A stretch of 64,000 bases of DNA from NCBI RefSeq assembly GCF_042652645.1, contig NZ_JBHSGU010000002.1:124001-188000 (forward strand). The letters are read 5' to 3'. Position 1 is the first letter of the stretch. Every line of letters begins with the position of its first letter. The DNA is from Glaciecola siphonariae (lineage in GTDB: Bacteria > Pseudomonadota > Gammaproteobacteria > Enterobacterales > Alteromonadaceae). Under the pieces are notes generated by a model. It saw only the letters and a list, made by a program, of their open reading frames with translations. It searched no databases and was not told the DNA's origin. Made by a program: the position numbers and the translations under genes. Positions 16,050 through 25,865 of this stretch are shown piece by piece.

Positions 16050-17728
16050 AGTTTGTTCTCCTTAAATGCTTTTGCAGCATAGTTCGCTGCTCGCGCAGTG
16101 AAAGCCATGTAGGTCAACGAAGGGTTTTGACAAGCTGCAGAGGTCATAAATGCACCGTCTGTTACAAACACATTGGGTACAGCGTGTACTTGATTATACT
16201 TGTTTAGCACCGACGTTTTTTCATCTCGGCCCATACGCGCGGTGCCCATTTCGTGAATACCTAGGCCTATGCCGTAGGGATTTTCAAACACTTGAACGTT
16301 TTTATAACCGGCGCGCTCCAAAATATATTTTGACTGCTGGCGCATATCTTCTCGCATGGCAATCTCATTTTCTTTGAGTTCTGCTGAGAAGGTAATGGTG
16401 GGAATTCCCCACTTGTCACGTTTATCAAAATCAAGTCGCATATGATTATCGTGATGCGGCAAAATTTCACCAAAAGCCATCATGCCAATGCGCCATGGTC
16501 CGGGTGCTATCAATTCTTTTTTGAGAGGTTCACCAATACTTAGCTCGCGTATCCCGCGTGTCCAGTTTTCTCGACTAGCGCTGCCTTGAAATCCATAGCC
16601 ACGAATGAATTTGTCAGATGCACTTTTTTCATCCATGTTCCTAAACCGAGGGATATAAAATCCCGACGGACGTCGACCTCGATAATAAGTGTTGTCAAAG
16701 CCCTCTATTTCTGCGCTTGCACCTATACCCAAATGGTGGTCCATAATATTGTGACCAAGCTCACCTGAGTCATTGCCCATGCCGTTTGGAAAACGTGCTG
16801 AACGAGAATTTAGCAATATTGAGGTAGAGGCCATGGCTGAGGCACAGCAAAATATAATGCGTGCACTAATGGTGAGCTTCTCTTTGGTTTGAGCGTCAAT
16901 AATATTTACGCCCGTTGCGCGGCCGGTTTTTTCGTCGTATTCAATTGACTCAACAATTGAATCGTTGCGTATGGTGAGATTTCCCGTTTTTACTGCCGCA
17001 GGCAAGGTAGACGATAAGGAGCTGAAATAAGCGCCAAATGGACAGCCCCGTGAGCAACGGTTTCGGTACTGACATTTGTATCGTCCTTCGAAAGGAGTGT
17101 CGTCGGTAATATGCGCAGTGCGGCCATTTGTCAGCAAATAGCTGCTGTTCCAGCTCGCCATTTTTGCCTGCAAATCTTTCTCAACGACGTTTAGTTCGAC
17201 AGGTGATAGAAACTCCCCGTCTGGCAACTGTTCGAGCCCTAGGTTTTGACCCGATACCCCAATAAATTTTTCGACCTTGTCATACCAAGGTTTTATGTCG
17301 GCATAGCGAACAGGCCAATCAACGCCAACACCGTCTTTTTTGTTTGCTTCAAAGTCTAAATCACCCATGCGATAACTTTGTCTGCCCCAAGTAATGGAGC
17401 GTCCGCCGGTATGGTATCCGCGCATCCAATCAAAGCGCTTTTCTTCGTTGTAGGGGTGTTCGTTGTCGTTAACAAACCAATGCGCCATATCAGGACGAGT
17501 AGTGTAGCCGGTGCGCGCCTGTTTAAATTGGTTTTCTTGCGTTTCTGGGCGCGGTCTGCCCTTTAAATCATAATCCCACGTGTCGTCATTCATGGTGACA
17601 TAGTCTTTAATGTGTTCAACCTTTCGGCCGCGTTCTAACATCAGAGTTTTTAGACCGTTCTCAGTAAGCTCTTTGGCAGCCCAACCGCCCGATATGCCGC
17701 TACCAATTACTATTGCATCATATTTCAT
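16046..17728 (-). CDS. GMC-family flavoprotein dehydrogenase, glucoside 3-dehydrogenase type
   Basis: FAD enzyme of 560 residues with no signal peptide of its own. The N-terminal FAD motif is YDAIVIGSGISGG; a cysteine cluster C219-x5-C225-x3-C229 in the CQYRNRCSRGCPFG region is spaced like the iron-sulfur cluster ligands of bacterial FAD-dependent glucose dehydrogenase; the C terminus has GIHEMGTARMG and CQNPSLTYMA, supplying the usual catalytic His and Asn. With the Tat small subunit and a DUF1080 hydrolase downstream it fits a periplasmic sugar 3-oxidation system. No cytochrome c subunit is seen here, so the electron acceptor is unknown. Substrate inferred only. Confidence 0.88.
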   Translation of the reverse strand: MKYDAIVIGSGISGGWAAKELTENGLKTLMLERGRKVEHIKDYVTMNDDTWDYDLKGRPRPETQENQFKQARTGYTTRPDMAHWFVNDNEHPYNEEKRFDWMRGYHTGGRSITWGRQSYRMGDLDFEANKKDGVGVDWPVRYADIKPWYDKVEKFIGVSGQNLGLEQLPDGEFLSPVELNVVEKDLQAKMASWNSSYLLTNGRTAHITDDTPFEGRYKCQYRNRCSRGCPFGAYFSSLSSTLPAAVKTGNLTIRNDSIVESIEYDEKTGRATGVNIIDAQTKEKLTISARIIFCCASAMASTSILLNSRSARFPNGMGNDSGELGHNIMDHHLGIGASAEIEGFDNTYYRGRRPSGFYIPRFRNMDEKSASDKFIRGYGFQGSASRENWTRGIRELSIGEPLKKELIAPGPWRIGMMAFGEILPHHDNHMRLDFDKRDKWGIPTITFSAELKENEIAMREDMRQQSKYILERAGYKNVQVFENPYGIGLGIHEMGTARMGRDEKTSVLNKYNQVHAVPNVFVTDGAFMTSAACQNPSLTYMAFTARAANYAAKAFKENKL

Positions 17729-18041
17729 GTGCTGTATCCGTTTGTTATGTAACTATCTCTTAAGTATAAGATAGCGCCTGCGCCCTAAATTGCGAAGGCT
17801 AAATGTCATCTAAAGTTCACTAACCATTTACACTTTATATACAATTGACCGCCTAAGTTAAAAGAAATTCAGCCATCAGTAAAACATTTTCGGCGCAACA
17901 AGCTTTGCTTGAGAAGGCATGATGATAGAATGCACGACAGGTTAACACTGAGGGTTAAACGATTAAGCGAATAATACGCAATATGGAGAAAAGTGCTTAC
18001 AAGCACGCTTTGTTTATATTAGTAACAATGGCCAGCGCGAA
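17729..18041. other. Divergent intergenic region GMC/hrpB
   Basis: 313 bases without a gene. It contains a 6-bp inverted repeat (CTATCT/AGATAG, 10-base loop) near 17752-17773 close to the GMC start. A small GTGCT/AGCAC hairpin near 17993-18006 precedes hrpB. No convincing promoter pair or RNA gene was found. Confidence 0.4.
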
Positions 18042-20590
18042 ATGACTAAGAGTAACTTGCCGATACGTGAGGTATTTGAGAGCTTGGTTGCTGCTTTGAG
18101 CGCAGGCAATGCAGTTGTGCAGGCGCCTCCTGGGGCGGGTAAGTCCACCGCCTTGCCATTGTTTTTACTGGAGCAAGCTCTTTTTAGCCCGCATAAAATT
18201 ATTATGCTACAGCCCAGAAAAGTCGCTGCGCGCAGTATTGCAAACTATTTAGCCAGTTTACTTAATGAAAAAGTGGTCAAAGCGTGGGTTATAAGATGCG
18301 CGGTGAGAGCCGCATTAGCGCAAACACCCGCCTTGAGATTGTTACCGAAGGTGTGCTTACTCGGATGCTGCAATCAAACCCAGAGCTCCCCGGCGTAGCG
18401 CTGGTTATTTTTGACGAGTTTCATGAGCGCAACATACATGCAGACTTTGCTCTGGCGCTTTGCATAGAGAGCCAGCAAGCGCTGAGGGAAGACTTAAAAC
18501 TGCTGGTTATGTCGGCCACCTTGGATGGACTCGATTTCAATAAACTACTGCCAAACGCGCCAGTGCTGCACTCACAGGGGAAGGCCTTTGATGTTGATGT
18601 GGTTTACCGCCCGTTAAAAAGCCTACAGAATCACTCCACCGCATTGGCCGCTCAGGTCAGCGCAGTGCTTATGGAGGTGTTCGCTCAGCATACTCAAGAC
18701 ATTTTGATATTTTTGCCTAGCGTTTTCGATATCCACAAAACAATGGACATGATTCAAGCAAAGCTGCAAGAGAATGCTGCCGTTTACCCTTTGTATGCCA
18801 ATTTATCGAAAGAACAGCAGCTTAGCGCTCTTTACCCTAACACCGAAGGCAAGCGCAAGGTAATTTTGGCAACGAATATAGCCGAAACCAGCCTAACCAT
18901 AGATGGCATAGAGGTGGTAATAGATAGCGGACTAGAAAAGGTCTCGGTATTCGATTTGAGCCGCGGCGTTACACAACTTACTACGCAAAGAATCTCTCAA
19001 GCGTCCGCGACGCAAAGAGCGGGCAGAGCAGGGCGTCTTATGCCCGGCACGTGTTATAGACTTTGGGCAAAAGAACAGCACGAGCGCCTGTGGGCGCATT
19101 CGGTACCGCAAATTTTACAAAGCGATATTGCACAATTCATGCTTGAAGCTGCCGTGTGGGGAAGCGATATAAAACAGCTTGTATTGCTCGACTATCCAAG
19201 TGATGCGCAAGTCCAGCAGGCCCATGAGAAATTACAAAGGCAAGGCTTAATTGATACGCATGGCAAACCTACAAGACTAGGGCGAGAAGTGCATGGTTTG
19301 TCGGGTGATATTGATTTAGCACTCATGCTCATTCGCAGCAAAGCGCTTAGTGCGGCCCACCTAAGTATGGCCTGCGCTGCCGCCGCATTGCTTGAAACGA
19401 AAGACGTTTTAGCGACGTCCTCATCGCCAGAGCTTTCTATGCGCATGTCATTTATCCAAAATGCGCCCCAACATCCCGTTTGGCGGCAAGTTAAGCAATG
19501 GCATCAAAAGCTAGGAGTTGCTCAAAGTTCATGGCCCATACACGACCTAGGGCTTGTTTTAGCCTTCGGTTTTACCCAATGGATTGCACAAAATAAAGGG
19601 GATGGGCGTTTATTATTGGCTAACGGCAAGGGGGCTATGCTCAATCAGGAGGCAGCGCAGGCTCTGGCAAGTCACCCATGGTGCGTTGTTTGCCATATGC
19701 AGCTTACTGATGTGCAATCGGGAAGTGCGATGGTGCGTCTATGCGAGCCGCTTGGCAAGGCCGATTTAAATGAGCACTTTGCACACGTATATACGACACG
19801 AAATGAGCTGTTTTGGGATGAGGCCAAGCAGCGTTTTTCAGCGGCTCAAAATCATTATTTCGCTTCTATTAAAACGAAAAGCGTGCCTATGGGCGTACCT
19901 GAAGATGATTTACTGCTGCCGGCATGGCTTGGACTGTTGCAAGATAAGATAAACAAATTCGGCGCATCAGCACTTGCCTTAGATGAACGCAGCGAACAGC
20001 TTCTGCTGCGGCTCGTTTTGCTAAGCGGCTTTGATTCAAGCACGAAAGATAATGCCGCAAATGACTCAGATGATTTAGACGATGTGCAAGATAAAGCCCA
20101 AATGCTGTCTGAACAATGCGCTGACTGGCTTATACAGAGCATTGAACAATGGCTGATCCCAGCCCTGTCTGGCAAAACTACTTGGCAGCAGCTAACAAAA
20201 TTAGGCTTTTATCAACTCATGAGTCAGCATCTTGATTATCATCAAAGCAAGCGCTTGAATGAGCAACTCCCTGAAGGCTTGTCTATTCCAACAGGGCGCA
20301 AAGCAAGTCTTAGGTATGAAAACAGTGGGAAGGTGTACCTGTCGGTAAGAATGCAAGAGCTTTATGGTATGCGCGAGCATCCAACTTTGCTTGGCGGTAA
20401 ATTACCCATCACTATTGAGTTATTGTCACCTGCAAGCCGGCCCTTGCAGACTACGCAAGATATTTCTCGCTTCTGGTCAGGTAGTTATCGAGACATACAA
20501 AAAGAGATGAAAGGGCGCTATCCACGCCATTTTTGGCCGGACGATCCCGCCCATGCAAAAGCCACCGCGGCCACAAAAAAGAAAATGTAG
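18042..20590 (+). pseudogene. hrpB: ATP-dependent helicase HrpB, interrupted by a single-base frameshift
   Basis: Two overlapping frames together give a full-length (about 849 residues) DEAH-type helicase. The first frame carries the P-loop QAPPGAGKST and LQPRKVAARSIA. It goes astray at about 18275, where GTGGTCAAAGCGTGGG would read correctly (VGQSVGYKMRG) with one extra G. The second frame continues with VTEGVLTRMLQ, FDEFHERN, MSATLDG, ATNIAETSLTIDG, QRAGRAGR and the HrpB C terminus RYPRHFWPDDPA. Everything else is intact, so the lesion is either recent or a base-calling error in a G run. The ATG at 18042 lacks a clear ribosome binding site. Confidence 0.9.
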
Positions 20591-20614
20591 CTTAGCGCCA
20601 AGCTAGCGTGTGTT

Positions 20615-21577
20615 TTAGTCGGCGTTTATCACAAGCTGAGTCAATAGCGGAAAGTGGTCAGAGTCAATCGACTTGAGTCGGCGAATATCGGCAACACGAA
20701 AGTGTTTCGAATGAAAAATATGGTCTAAAGGCCATCTCAACAGCGCATAGTCTGCATGAAAAGTATTGAAGAACCCCCGACCAATGCGAGGGTCTTGCAA
20801 TTCACTTACCTGTTTAAATGCTCGCGTGGTGGGTGACCACGCGACGTCGTTCAAGTCACCGGTGACAATGGTAGGCATTGAGTTACCTTTTACCGATTTT
20901 GCTACTAGCATGAGCTCTTTATCACGAGGAGATGCATATTCATTTTCAGTGGGGCTTGGCGGCGCAGGATGCAAAAAATGGCATTGCACAGGCACGTTGG
21001 GGGCAATTAATAGCTCACAGCTAATCGACGGAATATCTTCTTCAATTAAGTACTCTATTTTTTCATTTACAATATCGAATTTGCTGTATAAATGCATGCC
21101 GTATAAATTATCTTTTGGGACCGCGACGCGATGCGGATAATCCTCGTGTAACACGCTAAGTGCATCTTGCCAGCGCTCATCACTTTCAAGCGTAACCAAT
21201 ACGTCGGGGCAATGTTCTTTTACACGCGCTATTAATTTATGTTCAGAGCGGTTGGTCATAAGCACGTTGGCGGTAAGAATTTTCAATGACGTACCGCTTG
21301 TATCTGATGCAGCAGACACCTCTTTGGGAAAGAGAACCGTATAGGGCAGTATCCAAATACACTGAAACGTCATGCATATTGCGCTTAACAGCACTAAAAG
21401 CCACATCGACATGCCTTGCCCTGCATATACGCAAAAAACAATATTAATGGCGAGCAGTACCACAATTTGTAAGCGCGGAAACTCCCACGAGCGGCAAAGC
21501 CAGTGGTCGCTGGGCATTAACGGCAATATGCTTATCAATGCAAGGCATAAAGTAGTGATGACACTGAACGTAAACAT
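20615..21577 (-). CDS. Membrane-anchored endonuclease/exonuclease/phosphatase family protein
   Basis: The first ~85 residues form about three membrane segments; the rest is an EEP domain. Catalytic landmarks in order: LTANVLM, VTLESDERW (Glu), CHFLHPAPP, VTGDLNDVAWSPT (Asp/Asn), PLDHIFHS and DSDHFPL (Asp-His). Such YafD/VicJ-like proteins are widespread and mostly uncharacterised; substrate could be a phosphodiester or phospholipid. It converges on hrpB with 24 bases between stops. Confidence 0.84.
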   Translation of the reverse strand: MFTFSVITTLCLALISILPLMPSDHWLCRSWEFPRLQIVVLLAINIVFCVYAGQGMSMWLLVLLSAICMTFQCIWILPYTVLFPKEVSAASDTSGTSLKILTANVLMTNRSEHKLIARVKEHCPDVLVTLESDERWQDALSVLHEDYPHRVAVPKDNLYGMHLYSKFDIVNEKIEYLIEEDIPSISCELLIAPNVPVQCHFLHPAPPSPTENEYASPRDKELMLVAKSVKGNSMPTIVTGDLNDVAWSPTTRAFKQVSELQDPRIGRGFFNTFHADYALLRWPLDHIFHSKHFRVADIRRLKSIDSDHFPLLTQLVINAD

Positions 21578-21675
21578 GAATGAATTATCCTAAGGTCAAC
21601 AGACCCTAACATCGATATTGTTTGAATCGATTAATAAACGGTTAACAGGGTATGGGCAGTTTACCATAAACACGA

Positions 21676-22788
21676 TTATAAAATGTTGTCGCCTTGTTCC
21701 GGTGAGCGAGATTGCTGCGCTTGTTTTTTTATAGCCGCTACGTCACTACTTATTTCGTTATGCTCCGCGTTTATATCACTGTCAGCAGATAAATGCTTTG
21801 CAGCTTGCTCTGTTTGATTTGTACGCTGGCTCTGCTTGTTTGTAATCGTGCCTGTTGGGATGGCTGGCCCAGCAGATGACCTTTCATTATTTAGGTTTTC
21901 TTGCAAGGAAGGTAAAGAGTTAACAGATGCATCAAAGCTGATTATGCGCTCACGAGCATCATCCGGCATACTTATATTCGCGTTCTCAAGCGCTCGCATG
22001 ATCAGGCGCTGCAACATTGAAGAGACTTTGAGTACCGAATGTTCGTCGCTGTTTACCCAAAAATATACTTTTAAATTTATCGTTGAGCTCCCCAAGGTAT
22101 CAACTAATACTTGCGGTGCCGGTTCGGCCAATACCGCGTCGTGGCTCTTTAGTATGTCCATGCCTATATCTTGCGCCTGCACAATAGATGAGTCATAGCC
22201 AATACCAACAATAAAATGTGAGCGCATTTTAGGATTAGCGCTAAAGTTCTTGATGGTGTTTTTGTAAATAATGGCGTTAGGGATTTGAATATGATTACCA
22301 TCAAAATCAACTAGCGTAGTTGAACGAGCGGTTACGCTGTTTATTACGCCTAAATGACCGTTTACCTCTATTACATCTCCAATTTTAAATGGCTTTTGTA
22401 CGCTGAGCAGCAGGCTAGATATAAAGTTTTCGGCAATATCTTTAAACGCAAAACCTATCACAAGCCCCGCAATACCTGTTCCGCTTACTAGCGCAATCGC
22501 AAATTGCGTGAGTCCAGCGAGACGCATAAAAATATAAGCGCCTAGCAGTATTACGATAAAACTCACAACACGCTGGCCAACCACGCGCACTAACTCACTT
22601 TTACTCAGCAGACCGAGCGGTTTAATCGCCAAACGTGAAATGGGTTTCGCTAACATAAACATGATGACAAAACAGATGATGCCGATGCCAATGAGAGGAA
22701 GTTGAGTGACCGCATAATGCGCCACGGTTTCAATGTCGGTCACTAGAGGTGCGATTAAGGTAGATTGTTCACTTGCTTGTTCGGACAT
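21676..22788 (-). CDS. MscS-type mechanosensitive channel
   Basis: 370 residues: membrane segments near the N terminus, a pore-lining helix with small residues (GTGIAGLVIGFAFKDIAENFISS), and the beta domain following KIGDVIEVNGHLGVINSVTARSTTLVDFDGN with PNAIIYKNTIKNFS, all typical of small MscS channels. The last ~85 residues are a polar Gln/Ser/Asn-rich tail without obvious fold. Monocistronic, 98 bases beyond the EEP gene on the same strand. Confidence 0.9.
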   Translation of the reverse strand: MSEQASEQSTLIAPLVTDIETVAHYAVTQLPLIGIGIICFVIMFMLAKPISRLAIKPLGLLSKSELVRVVGQRVVSFIVILLGAYIFMRLAGLTQFAIALVSGTGIAGLVIGFAFKDIAENFISSLLLSVQKPFKIGDVIEVNGHLGVINSVTARSTTLVDFDGNHIQIPNAIIYKNTIKNFSANPKMRSHFIVGIGYDSSIVQAQDIGMDILKSHDAVLAEPAPQVLVDTLGSSTINLKVYFWVNSDEHSVLKVSSMLQRLIMRALENANISMPDDARERIISFDASVNSLPSLQENLNNERSSAGPAIPTGTITNKQSQRTNQTEQAAKHLSADSDINAEHNEISSDVAAIKKQAQQSRSPEQGDNIL

Positions 22789-22996
22789 TCTATCGTTCCT
22801 TGTAAGTCTGCATGGAGTTTTTGTAAGAATAAATTATATAAGCCTAATAAAGCATAGCGGTTCTGCACGGCGCAGCCAAGCTTCTGTGTAAATGCTGCTT
22901 TGCTGCCTTTTACAGATACTAATTCTTTGATCACTTGAATCCATTTACGATACCCCCACGTAGCATACTCGCCAGCAAAAAACCCTTTTCAGATGA

Positions 22997-23021
22997 ATAC
23001 CTGACTCTTTTACTTGGTTAA
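22997..23021 (+). promoter_or_regulatory. Upstream IscR type 1 operator (weaker)
   Basis: 25-base match to the type 1 IscR consensus at about 20 positions, sharing ATAC-C-TGACT and TTTTA. It abuts the stronger site head to tail, as in the two-site E. coli iscR promoter. Confidence 0.6.
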
Positions 23022-23046
23022 ATACTTGACCATTTTAGTAGGGTAT
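23022..23046 (+). promoter_or_regulatory. IscR type 1 operator and -35 region of the suf operon
   Basis: 23 of 25 bases fit the type 1 IscR consensus (ATACTTGAC, then TTTTAGT, GGGTAT). TTGACC at 23026-23031 can serve as the -35 box; no strong -10 is seen. It lies 36 bases before the iscR start, so binding would repress the operon (negative autoregulation). Confidence 0.8.
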
Positions 23047-23082
23047 GAAACTATTGCGCATCTTTTCGATACTGGGAAAATT

Positions 23083-23583
23083 ATGAAGCTTACATCAAAA
23101 GGACGTTACGCAGTGACGGCAATGCTCGATTTAGCGTTGCACTCTAAAAATGGACCTGTATCATTAGCCGCCATTTCTGAGCGCCAAGATATTTCGCTCT
23201 CATATTTAGAGCAACTTTTTGCCAAATTGAGGCGAACCAAATTAGTAAGAAGCGTACGCGGGCCAGGCGGTGGCTATACTTTGAACAAAGAGCCACAACT
23301 ATTATCGGTGGGCGCAATTATTGAAGCTGTCAATGAAAACATTGATGCAACGAAATGCCAAGGTAAGGCGGATTGCCAAGGCGGCGAACGATGCTTAACT
23401 CATAGCCTATGGCAGAATTTAAGTGACCGTATTAGCGATTTTCTACATCAAATATCACTGCAAGAATTGATGCAAAAACGTGATGTAAAAGAGGTCATTG
23501 GTCGCCAGAACTGTTTCAAAACCGCGTTTAGAGCGAACGAGATTGATGTGCTGCAAATGCTCACAAGCAAAGAAAATGTCTAG
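23083..23583 (+). CDS. iscR: Iron-sulfur regulator IscR
   Basis: Rrf2-family repressor/activator that senses Fe-S status with a [2Fe-2S] cluster. From ATG 23083 the 166-residue protein begins MKLTSKGRYAVTAMLDLA. It has ligands at exactly the E. coli positions C92, C98, C104 and H107 (CQGKADCQGGERCLTH). The frame is open upstream to 23014, but those extra codons overlap the operator and are not IscR-like. It heads a SUF operon rather than an ISC operon, so one regulator controls the only Fe-S assembly system visible here. Confidence 0.95.
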   Translation: MKLTSKGRYAVTAMLDLALHSKNGPVSLAAISERQDISLSYLEQLFAKLRRTKLVRSVRGPGGGYTLNKEPQLLSVGAIIEAVNENIDATKCQGKADCQGGERCLTHSLWQNLSDRISDFLHQISLQELMQKRDVKEVIGRQNCFKTAFRANEIDVLQMLTSKENV

Positions 23584-23664
23584 CATGGATGCCACTTAAG
23601 GGGGCGCAGAGCGCGATGACCTTGCACAACACAGAATTAACACAGCGAATATTGGGATCAATAT

Positions 23665-25101
23665 ATGAGTGAACAAATCGAACAAGCGTTAGATAGAAAA
23701 TACGAGGCTGGATTTTATTCTGAAATTGAATCAGATACCTTCGAGAGCGGTTTAGACGAATCGATTATTCGCCGTATTTCAGCCATGAAAAAAGAACCAG
23801 AGTGGATGCTAGACTGGCGCCTCAAAGCTTACGAAACGTGGTTGAAGATGGACGAACCTGAGTGGGCTCATGTGCATTATCCAAAAATCGATTTCCAAGC
23901 TATTTCTTACTATTCTGCGCCTAAAAGCATGGCTGATAAACCTAAGTCTCTTGACGAGGTTGACCCAGAGCTACTGCGCACCTACGAAAAACTCGGCATC
24001 CCTTTGCATGAGCAAGAGATGCTTGCTGGTGTCGCCATGGACGTTGTGTTCGATTCTGTATCAGTGGTAACCACATTTAGAGAAAAGCTAGAGGAAGCGG
24101 GTGTCATTTTCTGCTCTATTTCTGAGGCCGTGCATCGCTTCCCTGAATTGGTTAAAAAGTATATTGGCTCGGTAGTACCACGAGGCGACAATTATTACGC
24201 GGCATTAAACAGCGCCGTATTCACTGATGGCTCCTTTGTTTTTATTCCAAAAGGTGTGCGTTGCCCGATGGAGCTGTCGACGTATTTCCGTATCAACGAA
24301 ATGAATACCGGTCAGTTTGAGCGCACCTTAATTGTTGCAGAAGAGGGTAGCCACGTTAGTTATCTTGAGGGATGTACAGCACCGCAGCGCGACGAAAATC
24401 AGCTGCATGCAGCCGTTGTAGAACTAGTGGCGCTCGACGATGCCACAATAAAATATTCAACGGTGCAAAACTGGTATCCAGGAGATGAAGACGGCAAAGG
24501 CGGCATCTATAATTTTGTTACCAAGCGCGGTATTTGCCATACCAACGCGAAAATTTCGTGGACGCAAGTTGAAACCGGCTCAGCAGTTACTTGGAAGTAT
24601 CCAAGCTGCGTTTTGAAGGGCGATAACAGCGTTGGTGAGTTTTACTCCGTTGCGCTTACGCGAGGACGCCAGCAGGCCGACACTGGCACAAAAATGATTC
24701 ATTTGGGCAAAAACACTCGCTCAACCATCATTTCAAAAGGTATATCGGCGGGCAAGAGTAACAACACGTATAGGGGCTTGGTTAAAATGGGACCAAAAGC
24801 CGATGGCGCGCGCAACTTCACCGAGTGTGACTCTTTGCTGATTGGCGATACCTGCGGTGCTCATACCTTCCCGTACATCGAAAGCCGCAATCCAAGCGCG
24901 ATTGTTGAACACGAAGCGACCACGTCAAAAGTGAGCGACGAACAGCTATTTTTGTGTCAGCAGCGCGGTCTTAATCCTGAAAAAGCAGTCTCGATGATTG
25001 TAAATGGGTTTTGTAAAGAAGTATTCAAAGAATTGCCGATGGAGTTTGCGGTCGAGGCCGGCAAATTGCTCGAAATTAGCTTAGAAGGATCAGTGGGATA
25101 G
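23665..25101 (+). CDS. sufB: Fe-S cluster assembly scaffold subunit SufB
   Basis: SufB of the SufBC2D scaffold, where nascent clusters are built. 478 residues with the SufB/D beta-helix landmarks: VRCPMELSTYFRIN, EEGSHVSYLEGCTAP, ATIKYSTVQNWY, WKYPSCVLKGDNS and GDTCGAHTFPYIE, including the cysteine near residue 400 used for cluster assembly. Followed after 2 bases by sufC. Complete and of usual length. Confidence 0.97.
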   Translation: MSEQIEQALDRKYEAGFYSEIESDTFESGLDESIIRRISAMKKEPEWMLDWRLKAYETWLKMDEPEWAHVHYPKIDFQAISYYSAPKSMADKPKSLDEVDPELLRTYEKLGIPLHEQEMLAGVAMDVVFDSVSVVTTFREKLEEAGVIFCSISEAVHRFPELVKKYIGSVVPRGDNYYAALNSAVFTDGSFVFIPKGVRCPMELSTYFRINEMNTGQFERTLIVAEEGSHVSYLEGCTAPQRDENQLHAAVVELVALDDATIKYSTVQNWYPGDEDGKGGIYNFVTKRGICHTNAKISWTQVETGSAVTWKYPSCVLKGDNSVGEFYSVALTRGRQQADTGTKMIHLGKNTRSTIISKGISAGKSNNTYRGLVKMGPKADGARNFTECDSLLIGDTCGAHTFPYIESRNPSAIVEHEATTSKVSDEQLFLCQQRGLNPEKAVSMIVNGFCKEVFKELPMEFAVEAGKLLEISLEGSVG

Positions 25102-25103
25102 TT

Positions 25104-25865
25104 ATGTTAAAAATTAGCAACTTACATGCACGTGTAGAGGATAAAGCGATATTGCAGGGTTTAAACCTTGAGGTTAAGCCCGGTGAAGTTCACGCAATTA
25201 TGGGTCCTAATGGCGCCGGAAAAAGCACCTTGGGCTACGTTTTATCAGGGCGAGATGGCTACGAAGTTGAGCAAGGCGACGTTAACTTCAACGGTAAAGA
25301 CTTGTTTGAAATGGAAATTGAAGAGCGCGCGAGTAGCGGTTTATTTTTAGCGTTTCAGTACCCCGTTGAAATCCCCGGCGTGAGCAACATGGAGTTCATG
25401 AAAGAATCTGTAAACGCGACTCGTGAACAGCGCGGTGAAGAGGCACTCTCAGCGACGGAGTTTTTGAAACTGGCAAAAGAAGCCTGCAAGCAGGTGCAAC
25501 TGCCACTGGATTTTTTGAAGCGCGGCGTTAATGAAGGCTTTTCGGGCGGGGAGAAGAAGCGCAATGAAATTATGCAGATGATTCTGCTTAAGCCTTCTCT
25601 GTGTATTTTAGATGAGTCTGATTCGGGCTTAGATGTTGATGCCTTGCAGGTTGTTGCAAACGGCGTAAACAGCCAGCGAGACCCACAGCGCAGCTTCATC
25701 ATTATTACCCACTACCAGCGCTTGTTAGATTACATCAAGCCCGATTTTGTGCATATTCTTGCGAACGGCAAAATTGTAAAAAGTGGCGATGCGTCGTTGG
25801 CACTGCAGGTAGAAAAAGAAGGCTATGCCTTTTTAGGAAAAGAGTTTGAAGAGGTAAGCGCATGA
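25104..25865 (+). CDS. sufC: Fe-S assembly ATPase SufC
   Basis: ABC-type ATPase of the SufBC2D complex. Walker A GPNGAGKST, the SufC-typical signature FSGGEKKRNEIMQM, Walker B LCILDESDSGLDVD and switch histidine ITHYQRLLDY are all present in 253 residues. Overlaps sufD by 4 bases, so translation is coupled. Confidence 0.97.
   Translation: MLKISNLHARVEDKAILQGLNLEVKPGEVHAIMGPNGAGKSTLGYVLSGRDGYEVEQGDVNFNGKDLFEMEIEERASSGLFLAFQYPVEIPGVSNMEFMKESVNATREQRGEEALSATEFLKLAKEACKQVQLPLDFLKRGVNEGFSGGEKKRNEIMQMILLKPSLCILDESDSGLDVDALQVVANGVNSQRDPQRSFIIITHYQRLLDYIKPDFVHILANGKIVKSGDASLALQVEKEGYAFLGKEFEEVSA

Noticed and set aside
23014..23082. Longer N terminus for IscR
   Set aside because: The extra codons cover the IscR operator and are not IscR-like; the protein from ATG 23083 aligns ligand for ligand with E. 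coli IscR.
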